Shown here: positions 26,391-34,415 of the stretch, one piece after another
Layout: every line of letters begins with the position of its first letter
Numbering within the stretch: position 1 is the first letter of the stretch
Notes under the pieces: model-generated
Seen by the model: only the letters and a program-made list of their open reading frames with translations
The model's database searches: none
What the model was told of the DNA's origin: nothing
Source of the DNA: Nocardioides malaquae
Lineage (GTDB): Bacteria; Actinomycetota; Actinomycetes; Propionibacteriales; Nocardioidaceae
NCBI RefSeq assembly: GCF_015070385.1
Contig: NZ_JADCSA010000014.1
Coordinates: 28,384-92,383 of the forward strand
Direction of reading: 5' to 3'
DNA: 64,000 bases
Position numbers and translations under genes: made by a program

Positions 26391-27287
26391 TCAGATCAGG
26401 CCTGCGGCGGTGAGTCCGGCGCGCAGGGCTTCGTGTTCGGCCTCGTCCAGCGGCACCAGGGGCCCGCGGACGTTGCGGTTGTCGAGGATGCCCTGCAGCT
26501 GCAGGGCTCCCTTGGCGGTGGTGGCGCCGTAGTTGGTGACGCCCATGACGGCGTCGAACGCCGGGACCAACCGGCGGAAGATCTCGAGGGCGCCCGGGTG
26601 GTCACCGGCCAGGAAGGTGTCGATCATCGTCGCCAGCGGGCGCGCCGCGGCGTGGGCGACGACCGAGACCAGGCCGCACCCGCCGTGGGCGAGGAAGCTG
26701 AGGGTGGCGACGTCATCGCCCGAGTAGACGGCGTAACCCATGTCGACGAGCCGGGTGACGCGCACCATGTCACCGTGGGCGTCCTTGACGGCGACGACCT
26801 TGTCGGACTCGATCGCCCGGGCGTAGGTCTCCATGTCGATGGTGAGGCCGGTGCGTCCCGGCACGTCGTAGAGCATCACCGGCAGGTCGGTGGCATCGAT
26901 GACGGAGCGGAAGTGGTGCTGCACCCCGGCCGGCGACGGCTTGTTGTAGTAGGGCGTGACCAGCAGGACTCCGTCGACCCCGACCTTGGCGGCGTTGCGG
27001 GCCAGCTCCACCGAGTGGTGGGTGGCGTTGGTGCCGACGCCGGCGATGATGGTGGCGCGGTCACCCACCGCGTCCTTCACGGCCGCGAGGATCTGCGCGT
27101 CCTCCTCCACGGTGGTCGTGGGCGACTCACCGGTCGTGCCGGAGACGACCACGCCGTCAGAGCCGTTCTCCACCAGGTGGGCGGCGATGCGGGCGGTGCC
27201 GTCCAGGTCGACCGAGCCGTCGTCCTTGAACGCGGTGGCCATGGCCGGCAGCAGACGTCCGAAGGGCGCGACGGGTGCGGAGTTCAT
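26391..27287 (-). CDS. dapA: 4-hydroxy-tetrahydrodipicolinate synthase
   Basis: A 298-residue TIM-barrel aldolase that condenses pyruvate with aspartate semialdehyde, the first committed step to lysine and diaminopimelate for peptidoglycan. Schiff-base Lys168 (VVAVKDAHGD), catalytic Tyr140 (LYDVPGRTG) and the GTTGESPT loop (50-57) are all present. TAACCT lies 7 nt before the ATG and no ribosome site is seen, so a leaderless mRNA is likely. Transcribed with rnj. In many relatives dapB and thyX lie just upstream; here an F420-type monooxygenase takes that place. Confidence 0.96.
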   Translation of the reverse strand: MNSAPVAPFGRLLPAMATAFKDDGSVDLDGTARIAAHLVENGSDGVVVSGTTGESPTTTVEEDAQILAAVKDAVGDRATIIAGVGTNATHHSVELARNAAKVGVDGVLLVTPYYNKPSPAGVQHHFRSVIDATDLPVMLYDVPGRTGLTIDMETYARAIESDKVVAVKDAHGDMVRVTRLVDMGYAVYSGDDVATLSFLAHGGCGLVSVVAHAAARPLATMIDTFLAGDHPGALEIFRRLVPAFDAVMGVTNYGATTAKGALQLQGILDNRNVRGPLVPLDEAEHEALRAGLTAAGLI

Positions 27288-27294
27288 GAGGGCA

Positions 27295-27300
27295 AGGTTA
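27295..27300 (-). promoter_or_regulatory. Putative leaderless -10 element for dapA
   Basis: TAACCT (TANNNT type) ends 7 nt upstream of the dapA ATG; there is no Shine-Dalgarno-like sequence. No -35 stands out. Confidence 0.5.
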
Positions 27301-27369
27301 TCGTCCCGGCGCCCCGGCCCTCCGTCGGGACGACCGGCGTGGTCACCCTGCGTGTCGGAGCCTCCGTCA

Positions 27370-28296
27370 TCACCTCACGGCAGGCGCAACCTGGTCCGCC
27401 ACCAGACGCAGGTGGTCGAGGTCGGCGAGGTCGAGCACCTGCAGGTAGACCCGCTCGGTGCCGAGCTCGGCGAACCGACCGATCTTGTCGACGACCTCCT
27501 CGGGCGTACCGGCCAGCCCGTTGGCGCGCAGCTCGTCGACCTCGCGACCGATGGTGGCCGCGCGGCGCGCGATCTCGGTCTCGTCCTCACCGACGCAGAG
27601 CACCAAGGCGTTGGACCACGTCATCGTGGAGGGGTCCCGGTCGATCTTCTCGCAGGCCCGCGACACCCGGTCGAACTGTTCGCGCGTCTCGGTCTCGTCG
27701 ACGAAGGGCAGGTTGAACTCGTCGGCGAACCGGGCCGCGAGCGCGGGCGTACGACGCTTGCCCCGCCCACCGATCAGGACCGGCGGCTTCTCCTGCGTGG
27801 GCTTCGGCAGGGCCGGGGAGTCGGCGAGCTGGTAGTGGGCGCCGTCGAAGGAGTATGTCTCCCCCATCGGCGTGGCCCACAGGCCGGTGACCAGCTCGAG
27901 CTGCTCGGCGTAGCGGTCGAACCGCTCCTTGGTGTCGGGGAAGGGGATGCCGTAGGCGGTGTGCTCCTCGGTGAACCAGCCGGCCCCCAGGCCGAGCTCC
28001 ACGCGCCCGCCGCTCATCTGGTCGACCTGCGCCACCTGGATGGCCAGCACGCCGGGGTGGCGGAAGGTCGCCGAGGTCATGAGGGTGCCGAGTCGGATGG
28101 TGCTCGTGTCCCGGGCGAGGCCGGCGAGGGTGGTCCAGGCGTCCGTCGGCCCGGGCAAGCCGTCACCACCCATCGTCAGGTAGTGGTCAGAGCGGAAGAA
28201 GGCTCCGAAGCCGAGCCGCTCGGCCTCCAGGGCCACGGCGAGGAGGTCGTCGTACGTGGCGCCCTGCTGGGGTTCGGTGAAGATGCGCAGCTCCAT
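27370..28296 (-). CDS. LLM-class F420-dependent oxidoreductase
   Basis: A 308-residue luciferase-like TIM-barrel oxidoreductase. MELRIFTEPQQGATYDDLL at the N-terminus, a FFRSDHYLTM segment near 33-42 and GLGAGWFTEEH near 98-108 match the actinobacterial F420-dependent LLM family, which uses reduced coenzyme F420 rather than flavin. The substrate cannot be told. The ATG at 28296 is preferred over one six codons upstream because AAGGTGGGGG lies directly before it. The gene is monocistronic as far as can be seen, 82 nt from dapA, and its upstream side meets the left copy of the palindromic element. Confidence 0.87.
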   Translation of the reverse strand: MELRIFTEPQQGATYDDLLAVALEAERLGFGAFFRSDHYLTMGGDGLPGPTDAWTTLAGLARDTSTIRLGTLMTSATFRHPGVLAIQVAQVDQMSGGRVELGLGAGWFTEEHTAYGIPFPDTKERFDRYAEQLELVTGLWATPMGETYSFDGAHYQLADSPALPKPTQEKPPVLIGGRGKRRTPALAARFADEFNLPFVDETETREQFDRVSRACEKIDRDPSTMTWSNALVLCVGEDETEIARRAATIGREVDELRANGLAGTPEEVVDKIGRFAELGTERVYLQVLDLADLDHLRLVADQVAPAVR

Positions 28297-28335
28297 GCCC
28301 CCACCTTGCCCCATGGGCCGTGGTCGATGAAGTCC

Positions 28336-28424
28336 GGGCCACAGCTGCGGAGGTTCGCCGACTCATGGGCCCAGTTACGGCCCAATCGCCGCGCAGCTGG
28401 ATCCAACTTCCGCGCCAGTGGCCC
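28336..28424. repeat. Palindromic 89-nt element, left copy
   Basis: Two 20-nt arms in inverted orientation, 28336-28355 (reads AACCTCCGCAGCTGTGGCCC on the minus strand) and 28405-28424 (AACTTCCGCGCCAGTGGCCC on the plus strand), separated by exactly 49 nt. The same arrangement with the same 49-nt spacing recurs at 29361-29449. It fills the gap between the F420-type gene and the DUF559 gene. Arms match at 16 of 20 positions. It looks like a REP/BIME-type element. Confidence 0.75.
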
Positions 28425-28473
28425 CTGTGCACGACACCCGCCACCAAGCCCGAAAAAGCGTCAGGCTGAGGGA

Positions 28474-29430
28474 ATGGACCCGGTCGACGTGCTGCGCAGG
28501 CTCGGTGGCATCGCGACCTACCAGGAGATCCTCGGCCCCTGCACTCGCAAGCAGCTCCGCCACGCCGTGGCCCAAGGGCAGGTGATTCATGCGCGCCGTG
28601 ACCGGTACGCCCTCGTCGACACGGAGGCCACCCGCCTCACCGCTGCTCGGGCCGGTGGCGTCCTCTCGCACCTCAGCGCTGCCGCGTGGTGGGGCTGGAA
28701 GGTCAAGCACCCGCCGCTGCGCACGACGGTGACCATTGGTCCGCACGGTCACCGACCCGGTGGCGAGGTCGACGTCCGGTGGAGTCAACTGGCTGACGCG
28801 GAGGTTCACCGCCACGTCAGCCGCCCGGTCCGAACCGTCCTGGACTGTGCCCGGGCGCTCCCCTTCGACGAGGCACTCGCCGTCGCCGACTCAGCGCTGC
28901 GTTCGGGCCTGGTGGCGCCCCATGAGCTGCAGGTCGCAGCTGCGACCCTGCCCCGGACCGGGCGGACCCGCGCTCTCCGGGTCGTCGAAGCGGCCGACGC
29001 CCGGGCGGCGAACCCGTTCGAGTCCGTGGTCCGGGCCGTGGCCCTGGACGTGCCCGGCCTGCGGGTGGAACCCCAGGGCAAGGTCCCCGGAGTGGGCCGC
29101 GTCGACTTGCTGGATGAGTCGTTGGGCCTGGCCGTGGAGGCGGACTCCTTCGAGCACCACGGCACCTTGGCCGGCCTCCGACGCGACGTGCGGCGCTACA
29201 CGGAGCTGACCAGGCGGGGCCTCACCGTGATCCGGTTCCTGTGGGAGGAAGCCATGTTCGACCAGACTCGGGTGCACGCCGTGCTGGTAGATGCCGTCGC
29301 CCACTGCGCCGCTGTCCGGGCCGCCCTCGGTCCGCTCGACCTCCGCGACTCGCGCTGGACGGGCCACACCGGCGGAAGTTCGCGGTCCGAGCCTTGGACT
29401 TCAGGCGAGGTGCCGCGCTGGGCGGGGTGA
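28474..29430 (+). CDS. AbiEi-like wHTH plus DUF559 (Vsr-like nuclease fold) protein
   Basis: A 318-residue protein with an N-terminal winged-helix of the type IV AbiEi antitoxin sort (about 1-48: IATYQEIL, RKQLRHAV, VIHARRDRYAL) and a C-terminal DUF559 domain (about 180-280) with a PD-(D/E)XK/Vsr-like core: Glu183, Asp211 and Glu222-x-Asp224, followed by ELTRRGLTVIRFLWEE. This family is common and multicopy in actinobacteria and has no settled function; no AbiEii toxin gene lies next to it. The ATG at 28474 has GAGGGA close upstream. The gene is bracketed by two copies of an 89-nt palindromic element, the right copy overlapping its last 23 codons. Confidence 0.8.
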   Translation: MDPVDVLRRLGGIATYQEILGPCTRKQLRHAVAQGQVIHARRDRYALVDTEATRLTAARAGGVLSHLSAAAWWGWKVKHPPLRTTVTIGPHGHRPGGEVDVRWSQLADAEVHRHVSRPVRTVLDCARALPFDEALAVADSALRSGLVAPHELQVAAATLPRTGRTRALRVVEAADARAANPFESVVRAVALDVPGLRVEPQGKVPGVGRVDLLDESLGLAVEADSFEHHGTLAGLRRDVRRYTELTRRGLTVIRFLWEEAMFDQTRVHAVLVDAVAHCAAVRAALGPLDLRDSRWTGHTGGSSRSEPWTSGEVPRWAG

Positions 29431-29449
29431 ACTTCCGCGCTCGTGGCCT
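29361..29449. repeat. Palindromic 89-nt element, right copy
   Basis: Arms at 29361-29380 (minus strand AACTTCCGCCGGTGTGGCCC) and 29430-29449 (plus strand AACTTCCGCGCTCGTGGCCT) with a 49-nt spacer, the same geometry as the left copy. The consensus of all four arms is AACTTCCGCgnnnGTGGCCC. The first arm lies inside the DUF559 coding region and encodes part of its tail; the second begins at the last base of its stop codon. The spacers of the two copies are only weakly alike, so selection seems to act on the arms and spacing. Confidence 0.75.
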
Positions 29450-29477
29450 GTGCGGGGATCCGTGACCGGGCGCGGCC

Positions 29478-29483
29478 TAGGCT
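29478..29483 (+). promoter_or_regulatory. Putative leaderless -10 element for selO
   Basis: TAGGCT followed by 6 nt and then the GTG start of selO; no ribosome site. Fits the actinobacterial leaderless pattern. Confidence 0.55.
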
Positions 29484-29489
29484 CAAGCC

Positions 29490-30932
29490 GTGAGTATCCC
29501 CCTGCAGCACCGCTTCGCCGATGCCCTGCCCGAGCTGGCCACCCCCACGACGGCACGTTCCTTCTCCGAGCCCCGGCTCGTCGTGCTCAACGATCCGCTG
29601 GCCGCCGAGCTCGGAATCGACGTGGAGTGGTTGCGCAGCGACGAGGGCCTCCGCTTCATGGTGGGCCAGGCGCTGGGCGACGAGGCGCGACCGGTGGCGC
29701 AGCTCTACGCCGGGCACCAGTTCGGCGGCTACGTCCCGCGCCTGGGCGACGGTCGCGCGATGCTGCTCGGTGAGGTGGAGACGCCGCTGGGTCTGCGCGA
29801 CATCGCCCTCAAGGGCTCGGGGCCCACCGTGTACGCCCGCGGCGGCGACGGCTTCGCAGCTCTCGGGCCGATGCTGCGTGAATACCTGGTCAGCGAGGCC
29901 ATCCATGCCCTGGGCATCCCCACCACCCGGTCGCTGGCCGTCGTGGCGACCGGTGACCAGGTGCTGCGCGAGGAGGGGCCGCTCCCCGGGGCCGTGCTCG
30001 TGCGGGTGGCCTCCAGCCACCTGCGGGTCGGCACGTTCCAGGCGGTACGCGCCGCCGACGACCGCGAACTGCTCGACCGGCTGGTGCGCCACGCCCTCGA
30101 ACGCCACGCCCCCGAGGGCGCCGACGCCGAGGTGTCCGCGCTGGCCCTCTTCGACCACGTGGTCCGGGCCCAGGCGCGGCTGGTGGCGCAGTGGTTGGGC
30201 GTCGGGTTCGTGCACGGCGTCATGAACACCGACAACGTCACGATCTCCGGCGAGACCATCGACTACGGCCCGTGTGCCTTCCTCGACGCCTACTCCCCCG
30301 GCGCGGTCTTCTCCTCCATCGACACCGGTGGCCGCTACGCCTTCGGCCGTCAGCCGACGGTGACGCAGTGGAACCTGGCCCGGTTCGCCGAGGCGCTGCT
30401 CCCGGCGATCGCCGACGACGAGACCGAGGCGGTCGAGGCCGCCACGGCCGTGCTCGACACCTTCCCCACGCACTTCAACGAGGCCTGGATCGGGGGCATG
30501 GCCGCGAAGCTGGGGGTGGCCCCCGACGCCGACGGGATCGTCGAGCTGGTCACCGACCTGCACGGCCAGCTCGAGGCGAGCGCGGCCGACTTCACCACCT
30601 TCTTCCGCGACCTCGCCACGGCGGCCCGCGGCGACCGCGAGCCAGTCCGCTCGGTCAGCATGGATCTGGAGCGCACCGACGCCTGGCTCGAGCGTTGGCT
30701 CGCGCTCTCCCCCGACCCGGAGGCGATGGACCGCGTCAACCCGGTGCACGTGCCCCGCAACCACCTGGTGGAGGAGGCCCTCGCGGCGGCTGGCGCGGGC
30801 GAGATGGCGCCCTTCGACGCGCTCGTGGAGGCCGTCCGGCGGCCGTACGAACCTATCGAGGGCGGCGAACGGTTCGCTCAGCCCGCGACCGCTGAGTTCG
30901 CCGCCTCGTTCCAGACCTTCTGCGGCACCTGA
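29490..30932 (+). CDS. selO: Protein adenylyltransferase SelO (YdiU, UPF0061)
   Basis: A 480-residue pseudokinase-fold enzyme that AMPylates Ser/Thr/Tyr of target proteins and is tied to redox homeostasis and S-glutathionylation in other bacteria. Family landmarks: AQLYAGHQFGGYVPRLGDGR (near 71-90), LKGSGPT, and MNTDNV followed by GETIDYGPCAFLD (near 245-270), which carries the metal-binding residues. The C-terminus is TFCGT; Cys478 occupies the place where vertebrate SelO carries selenocysteine and E. coli YdiU has cysteine. GTG start at 29490 is supported by a -10 box 6 nt upstream. It converges on the Nudix gene with a 7-nt gap. Confidence 0.95.
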   Translation: MSIPLQHRFADALPELATPTTARSFSEPRLVVLNDPLAAELGIDVEWLRSDEGLRFMVGQALGDEARPVAQLYAGHQFGGYVPRLGDGRAMLLGEVETPLGLRDIALKGSGPTVYARGGDGFAALGPMLREYLVSEAIHALGIPTTRSLAVVATGDQVLREEGPLPGAVLVRVASSHLRVGTFQAVRAADDRELLDRLVRHALERHAPEGADAEVSALALFDHVVRAQARLVAQWLGVGFVHGVMNTDNVTISGETIDYGPCAFLDAYSPGAVFSSIDTGGRYAFGRQPTVTQWNLARFAEALLPAIADDETEAVEAATAVLDTFPTHFNEAWIGGMAAKLGVAPDADGIVELVTDLHGQLEASAADFTTFFRDLATAARGDREPVRSVSMDLERTDAWLERWLALSPDPEAMDRVNPVHVPRNHLVEEALAAAGAGEMAPFDALVEAVRRPYEPIEGGERFAQPATAEFAASFQTFCGT

Positions 30933-30939
30933 GCGTCGT

Positions 30940-31341
30940 TCACCGCCCCGCCGCGACCCGCTCCCGCAGCAGGGGAAGCACGTTGCGCTCCAGCATCGGG
31001 GCCAGGTCGTCGTAGTGGCCGTCGAGCGCGGTCCACCGCAGCTCGGCGATCTCACCGGCGGCGACGGGCTCGGCCGGCAGCTCGGCGGTGTAGACCGTGG
31101 AGTGCAACTCGTGTCCCGGTTCGTTGGCGGCCTCGGAGACGAACTCCCCGAGCAGCTCCAGGTCGGTGACCTCGAGCCTGACCTCCTCCGCCGTCTCGCG
31201 CACGGCGCACTCGAGGGCGCTCTCCCCCGGCTCGGGCTTGCCGCCCACCAGCATGAAGCGGCTGGTGCCCTGCTTGCGCACGGTGAGCACGGCGCCGTCA
31301 CGCACGAGGGCGACGGCGGAGACGACGATCCGAGGAGTCAC
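30940..31341 (-). CDS. Nudix hydrolase
   Basis: A 133-residue Nudix pyrophosphohydrolase. The Nudix box is nearly canonical: Gly34 x5 Glu40 x7 Arg48-Glu49 xx Glu52-Glu53 (GKPEPGE ... RETAEEVRL), with Arg in place of the usual Gly after the EE pair; the metal-binding glutamates are kept, so activity is expected. The substrate is unknown. It is last in thyA-folA-gntR-nudix; housecleaning of non-canonical nucleotides would fit that context (inference). A second GTG at 31362 would add 7 residues; 31341 is preferred because VTPRIVVSAVALV is the usual family start. Confidence 0.85.
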   Translation of the reverse strand: MTPRIVVSAVALVRDGAVLTVRKQGTSRFMLVGGKPEPGESALECAVRETAEEVRLEVTDLELLGEFVSEAANEPGHELHSTVYTAELPAEPVAAGEIAELRWTALDGHYDDLAPMLERNVLPLLRERVAAGR

Positions 31342-31372
31342 GCGCCCAGTCTGCCCCGCCACGTCGAAGGGC

Positions 31373-31720
31373 TCAGACGAGGGCCCGGCGCACCTGGGCG
31401 AGCGCGTCGGCGTCGGTGAGCCCCAGCTCCCGGACGCGAGTGACGTACGCGGCCGCAGCGGCGCGGGCGGCCTGCTCGACGCCTGCGCCCAGCACCACCG
31501 TGCCGGCCCGACCCCGGGTGGCGACCACCGCGGCGGCCTCCAGCTCCTTGTAGGCCTTGGCCACGGTGTTCACGGCCAGGCCGAGGTCGCTGGCGAGCGT
31601 ACGCACCGGCGGCAGCTTGTCGCCGGGCGCGAGGAGACCGTCGCTCACCGCCTCGACGACCTGGCGACGCACCTGCTCGTAGACGGGCTCGGCGGCGTCG
31701 TGGTCGACAGCGAACCTCAC
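31373..31720 (-). CDS. Short GntR-family (YtrA-type) regulator
   Basis: A 115-residue regulator with a GntR winged helix (about 10-75: PVYEQVRRQVVEAV, LPPVRTLASDLGLAVNTVAKAYKELE) and only a short helical tail, the YtrA architecture without a ligand domain. YtrA regulators usually control an adjacent ABC exporter; none is adjacent here. GTG at 31720 overlaps the folA stop by 4 nt (GTGA), so it is made together with the folate/thymidylate enzymes. What it senses and controls is not visible. Confidence 0.87.
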   Translation of the reverse strand: MRFAVDHDAAEPVYEQVRRQVVEAVSDGLLAPGDKLPPVRTLASDLGLAVNTVAKAYKELEAAAVVATRGRAGTVVLGAGVEQAARAAAAAYVTRVRELGLTDADALAQVRRALV

Positions 31721-32232
31721 CGCCGCTCCCACCAGACCCACGCCAGCGGCGGGTCCAGGTCGGGGCGGGAGATGCGCCGGACCTCGCGCCACTCCTGCTC
31801 GTCGAACTCGGGGTAGTGGGCGTCGCCGGGCACGTCGAGGTCGACCTCGGTGAGGATCTGGTGGGTCGCACCGGGCAGCGCGGCAGCGTAGACCTGGGCG
31901 CCGCCCGCCACGAAGATCTCGGTCTCCCCGGCGAGTGCGTAGGCCTCCTCCAACGTGGCGGCCACCGTGACTCCGTCGTCACGCCACGCAGGGTCCCGGG
32001 TGAGCACGATCGTGCGGCGTCCCGGCAGCGGGCGCCCGATCGACTCGTGCGTGACACGGCCCATCACCAGGGTGTGGCCGAGCGTCATGGCCTTGAAGTG
32101 ACCGAAGTCCTCGCGGCTGTGCCAGGGGATGTCCGGGCCGTCGCCGATGACCCGGTTGCGGGCGTGGGCGGCGATGAGTGTGACCTTCCGGCGGGAGCCC
32201 TCAGGGGTGCTGGTGCTGTGGGAGTCGTTCAT
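31717..32232 (-). CDS. folA: Dihydrofolate reductase
   Basis: A 171-residue enzyme that reduces dihydrofolate to tetrahydrofolate with NADPH, recycling the dihydrofolate made by ThyA. The N-terminal [20 protein letters not shown] segment (about 24-43) includes the Met20-type loop with the active-site acid after the PWH segment; [15 protein letters not shown] (near 58-72) and [10 protein letters not shown] (near 108-117) bind NADPH. Start ATG overlaps the thyA stop by 4 nt and the next gene overlaps by 4 nt. The first 15 residues are a polar extension not needed for the fold. Confidence 0.95.
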   Translation of the reverse strand: MNDSHSTSTPEGSRRKVTLIAAHARNRVIGDGPDIPWHSREDFGHFKAMTLGHTLVMGRVTHESIGRPLPGRRTIVLTRDPAWRDDGVTVAATLEEAYALAGETEIFVAGGAQVYAAALPGATHQILTEVDLDVPGDAHYPEFDEQEWREVRRISRPDLDPPLAWVWWERR

Positions 32233-33041
32233 ACCGCGATCGGCGCCTTGATGGCCGGGTGCGGGTCGTAGCCGACGACCTCGATGTCGTCCAGGTCGAA
32301 GCCGTCGATCTCGGTGACCTCGGGGTTGAGCCGCAGCGTCGGCAGCGGACGCGGTTCACGCGTCAGCTGCAGGCGCGCCTGCTCGACGTGGTTGGAGTAG
32401 AGGTGGGCGTCTCCGAAGGAGTGCACGAAGTCACCCACCCGCAGCCCGGTGACCTGGGCGACCATGTGGGTCAGCAGGGCGTAGGAGGCGATGTTGAAGG
32501 GCACCCCGAGGAAGACGTCGGCCGAGCGCTGGTAGAGCTGGCACGAGAGCTTCGCCGGGCCCCCGTCGGCGGCGGGCTGGACGTAGAACTGGAAGAGCGA
32601 GTGGCACGGTGGAAGCGCCATGTCGTCGACGTCGGCAACGTTCCAGGCCGACACGATGTGCCGTCGCGAGTCGGGGTTGGTGCGGATGCCCTCGACGAGC
32701 TTGGCGATCTGGTCGACGTGCCGGCCGTCGGGCGTGGGCCACGAGCGCCACTGGTAGCCGTAGACCGGTCCGAGGTCGCCGTTCTCGTCGGCCCACTCGT
32801 CCCAGATCGTGATGCCGCGGTCTTGCAGCCACTTCACGTTGGTGTCGCCGCGCAGGAACCACAGCAGCTCACCGAAGACGCTGCGGGTGTGCACCTTCTT
32901 CGTGGTGACCAGCGGGAAGCCGTCCGACAGGTCGAACCTCATCTGGTGGCCGAAGACCGAGCGCGTGCCGGTGCCGGTGCGGTCCGACTTGTCGACGCCC
33001 TCATCCAGGATGCGTTGCAGCAGGTCCAGGTACGCGCGCAT
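32229..33041 (-). CDS. thyA: Thymidylate synthase
   Basis: A 270-residue classical, methylene-tetrahydrofolate dependent thymidylate synthase converting dUMP to dTMP. Catalytic Cys146 lies in ALPPCHSLF; the phosphate-binding DRTGTGTRS loop is at residues 20-28 and the RRHIVSAWN segment at 126-134. TAAGGT is 7 nt before the ATG and no ribosome site is present, so the mRNA is likely leaderless. It heads thyA-folA-gntR-nudix. Many actinobacteria use the flavin-dependent ThyX beside dapA instead; here a ThyA-DHFR pair is present in the same neighbourhood. Confidence 0.96.
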   Translation of the reverse strand: MRAYLDLLQRILDEGVDKSDRTGTGTRSVFGHQMRFDLSDGFPLVTTKKVHTRSVFGELLWFLRGDTNVKWLQDRGITIWDEWADENGDLGPVYGYQWRSWPTPDGRHVDQIAKLVEGIRTNPDSRRHIVSAWNVADVDDMALPPCHSLFQFYVQPAADGGPAKLSCQLYQRSADVFLGVPFNIASYALLTHMVAQVTGLRVGDFVHSFGDAHLYSNHVEQARLQLTREPRPLPTLRLNPEVTEIDGFDLDDIEVVGYDPHPAIKAPIAV

Positions 33042-33048
33042 GGGGGCG

Positions 33049-33054
33049 ACCTTA
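33049..33054 (-). promoter_or_regulatory. Putative leaderless -10 element for thyA
   Basis: TAAGGT on the minus strand, 7 nt upstream of the thyA ATG, no Shine-Dalgarno. Lies in the 24-nt gap after phzF, so thyA may be transcribed on its own as well as by read-through from the gcvT operon. Confidence 0.55.
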
Positions 33055-33065
33055 CGCGGTCCGGC

Positions 33066-33902
33066 TCAACCGATCTCGAGTTGCCCGCGAATCGTCGTCG
33101 TGGTGTCGCCGCCGACCCACACCACACCGTCGAGGCGCGCGATGTGCACCCGTCCCTGACGCCGGAGCACCGTGCCCTGCGAGGCGACGTACGACTCGGG
33201 CAGTCGTCCGCTGCCGATCAGCCACTGCGCGATGCCGGCGTTGAGGGAGCCGGTCACCGGGTCCTCGTCGACGCCGAGGCCGGGCACGAAGGCGCGCACC
33301 TCCACGGCGCACTCGCTGCCGGGTGGGTAGGGGCCGACGAGGCCGACCTCGAGTCCGCGCATCACCGTCAGGTCGGGCTGCGCCGCGAGCACCGTCTCGG
33401 CGTCGCGCACCAGGGCGGCCACCCACCCGGGACCGTTGTCGACCCACGCCACGGCCACCACGTCGTCAGCCGAGAGTCCCAGGGCCTCGGTGACGCGAGC
33501 CGTCGTGGCCGCGTCGGCCGGTCCGCTGCGCAACAGCTTCGGCGCGGCGAACGCGAGTCGCCCGTCGTGGCGCCTCAGGTCGACCAGGCCGACGCCACAC
33601 TCCTGCACGACGACCCCGGGCGTACGCGGCGTGCCCCCGGCCTCCAGCCACGCGTGCGCGCTGCCCAGCGTCGGGTGGCCGGCGAACGGCAGCTCGCCAC
33701 CGGGCGTGAAGATGCGGAGACGGTAGTCGGCCGCCGGGTCGGTCGGGCTGAGCAGGAAGGTCGTCTCGCTGAGGTTGGTCCACCGGGCGAAGGCCGCCAT
33801 CTGCTCGTCGGTCAGGTCGTCGGCACCGTGCACGACCGCGACCGGGTTGCCCAGCAGCGGCGCGGCGGAGAAGACGTCGACCTGGGAGAACGCGTGGCTC
33901 AC
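33066..33902 (-). CDS. PhzF-family isomerase
   Basis: A 278-residue protein of the PhzF/diaminopimelate-epimerase-like fold. The N-terminus FSQVDVFSAAPLLGNPVAVV and NLSETTF with catalytic-position Glu46 match PhzF, and the second half repeats the fold (GECE-type segments, DPVTGSLN). PhzF isomerises an intermediate in phenazine synthesis, but no other phz genes are nearby, so the role here is probably another isomerisation of unknown substrate. It lies 12 nt after the acetyltransferase gene in the gcvT operon; start GTG gives MSHAFSQVDVF. Confidence 0.88.
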   Translation of the reverse strand: MSHAFSQVDVFSAAPLLGNPVAVVHGADDLTDEQMAAFARWTNLSETTFLLSPTDPAADYRLRIFTPGGELPFAGHPTLGSAHAWLEAGGTPRTPGVVVQECGVGLVDLRRHDGRLAFAAPKLLRSGPADAATTARVTEALGLSADDVVAVAWVDNGPGWVAALVRDAETVLAAQPDLTVMRGLEVGLVGPYPPGSECAVEVRAFVPGLGVDEDPVTGSLNAGIAQWLIGSGRLPESYVASQGTVLRRQGRVHIARLDGVVWVGGDTTTTIRGQLEIG

Positions 33903-33914
33903 GGCGGGCGGACC

Positions 33915-34415
33915 TCAGCCGCCCAGCGACGCGAGCGCGTCACCGTCGAGTCGGTAGGTCGTCCACTCGTCCTGGGCGACGGCACCCAGGGACTCGTAGA
34001 ACGCGATCGAGGGTGCGTTCCAGTCGAGCACCCACCACTCCAGGCGACGTAGACCGCGCTCGACGCAGAGGGCGGCGAGCGTACGCAGCAGCTCCTTGCC
34101 CAGCCCGGAGCCACGGTGCTCGGGGGCGACGAAGAGGTCCTCCAACCAGATGCCGTTGCGACCGGTCCAGGTGGAGAAGCTGAGGTACCACACCGCGATG
34201 CCCACGACCCGGCCGTCGACCTCGGCGACGTGGCAGAAGGTGGTGGGGTGGCCGTGCTCGGGGAAGAGCGCGGTCCGGAAGTCGTCCTCGGTGGCCTCGA
34301 CGGCCTCCGGCTCCTTCTCGTAGCGCGCGAGCGCATGGACGAGCTCGAGGATCGTCGGGACGTCCTCGGGCCGGGCCTCACGCACCCGACCGGACGTCGA
34401 GGGAGCAGTGGTCAC
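33915..34415 (-). CDS. GNAT-family N-acetyltransferase
   Basis: A 166-residue acetyl-CoA dependent acetyltransferase. The N-terminal REARPEDVPTILELVHALA strand-helix, the GIWLEDLFVAPEHRGSGLG acetyl-CoA loop (about 92-110) and the C-terminal WNAPSIAFYESLGA segment resemble the spermidine/diamine acetyltransferase-like branch. The acceptor is unknown. GTG at 34415 overlaps the stop of the upstream 71-residue gene by 4 nt. Member of gcvT-hypothetical-GNAT-phzF. Confidence 0.88.
   Translation of the reverse strand: MTTAPSTSGRVREARPEDVPTILELVHALARYEKEPEAVEATEDDFRTALFPEHGHPTTFCHVAEVDGRVVGIAVWYLSFSTWTGRNGIWLEDLFVAPEHRGSGLGKELLRTLAALCVERGLRRLEWWVLDWNAPSIAFYESLGAVAQDEWTTYRLDGDALASLGG

Noticed and set aside
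29490-30932. In-frame TGA selenocysteine at the end of selO
   Set aside because: The position corresponding to selenocysteine is an ordinary TGC cysteine (residue 478), and TGA follows two codons later as the stop.
33066-33902. Phenazine biosynthesis locus
   Set aside because: Only a PhzF-like isomerase is present; no phzA-E or phzG genes, and the family is widespread outside phenazine producers.
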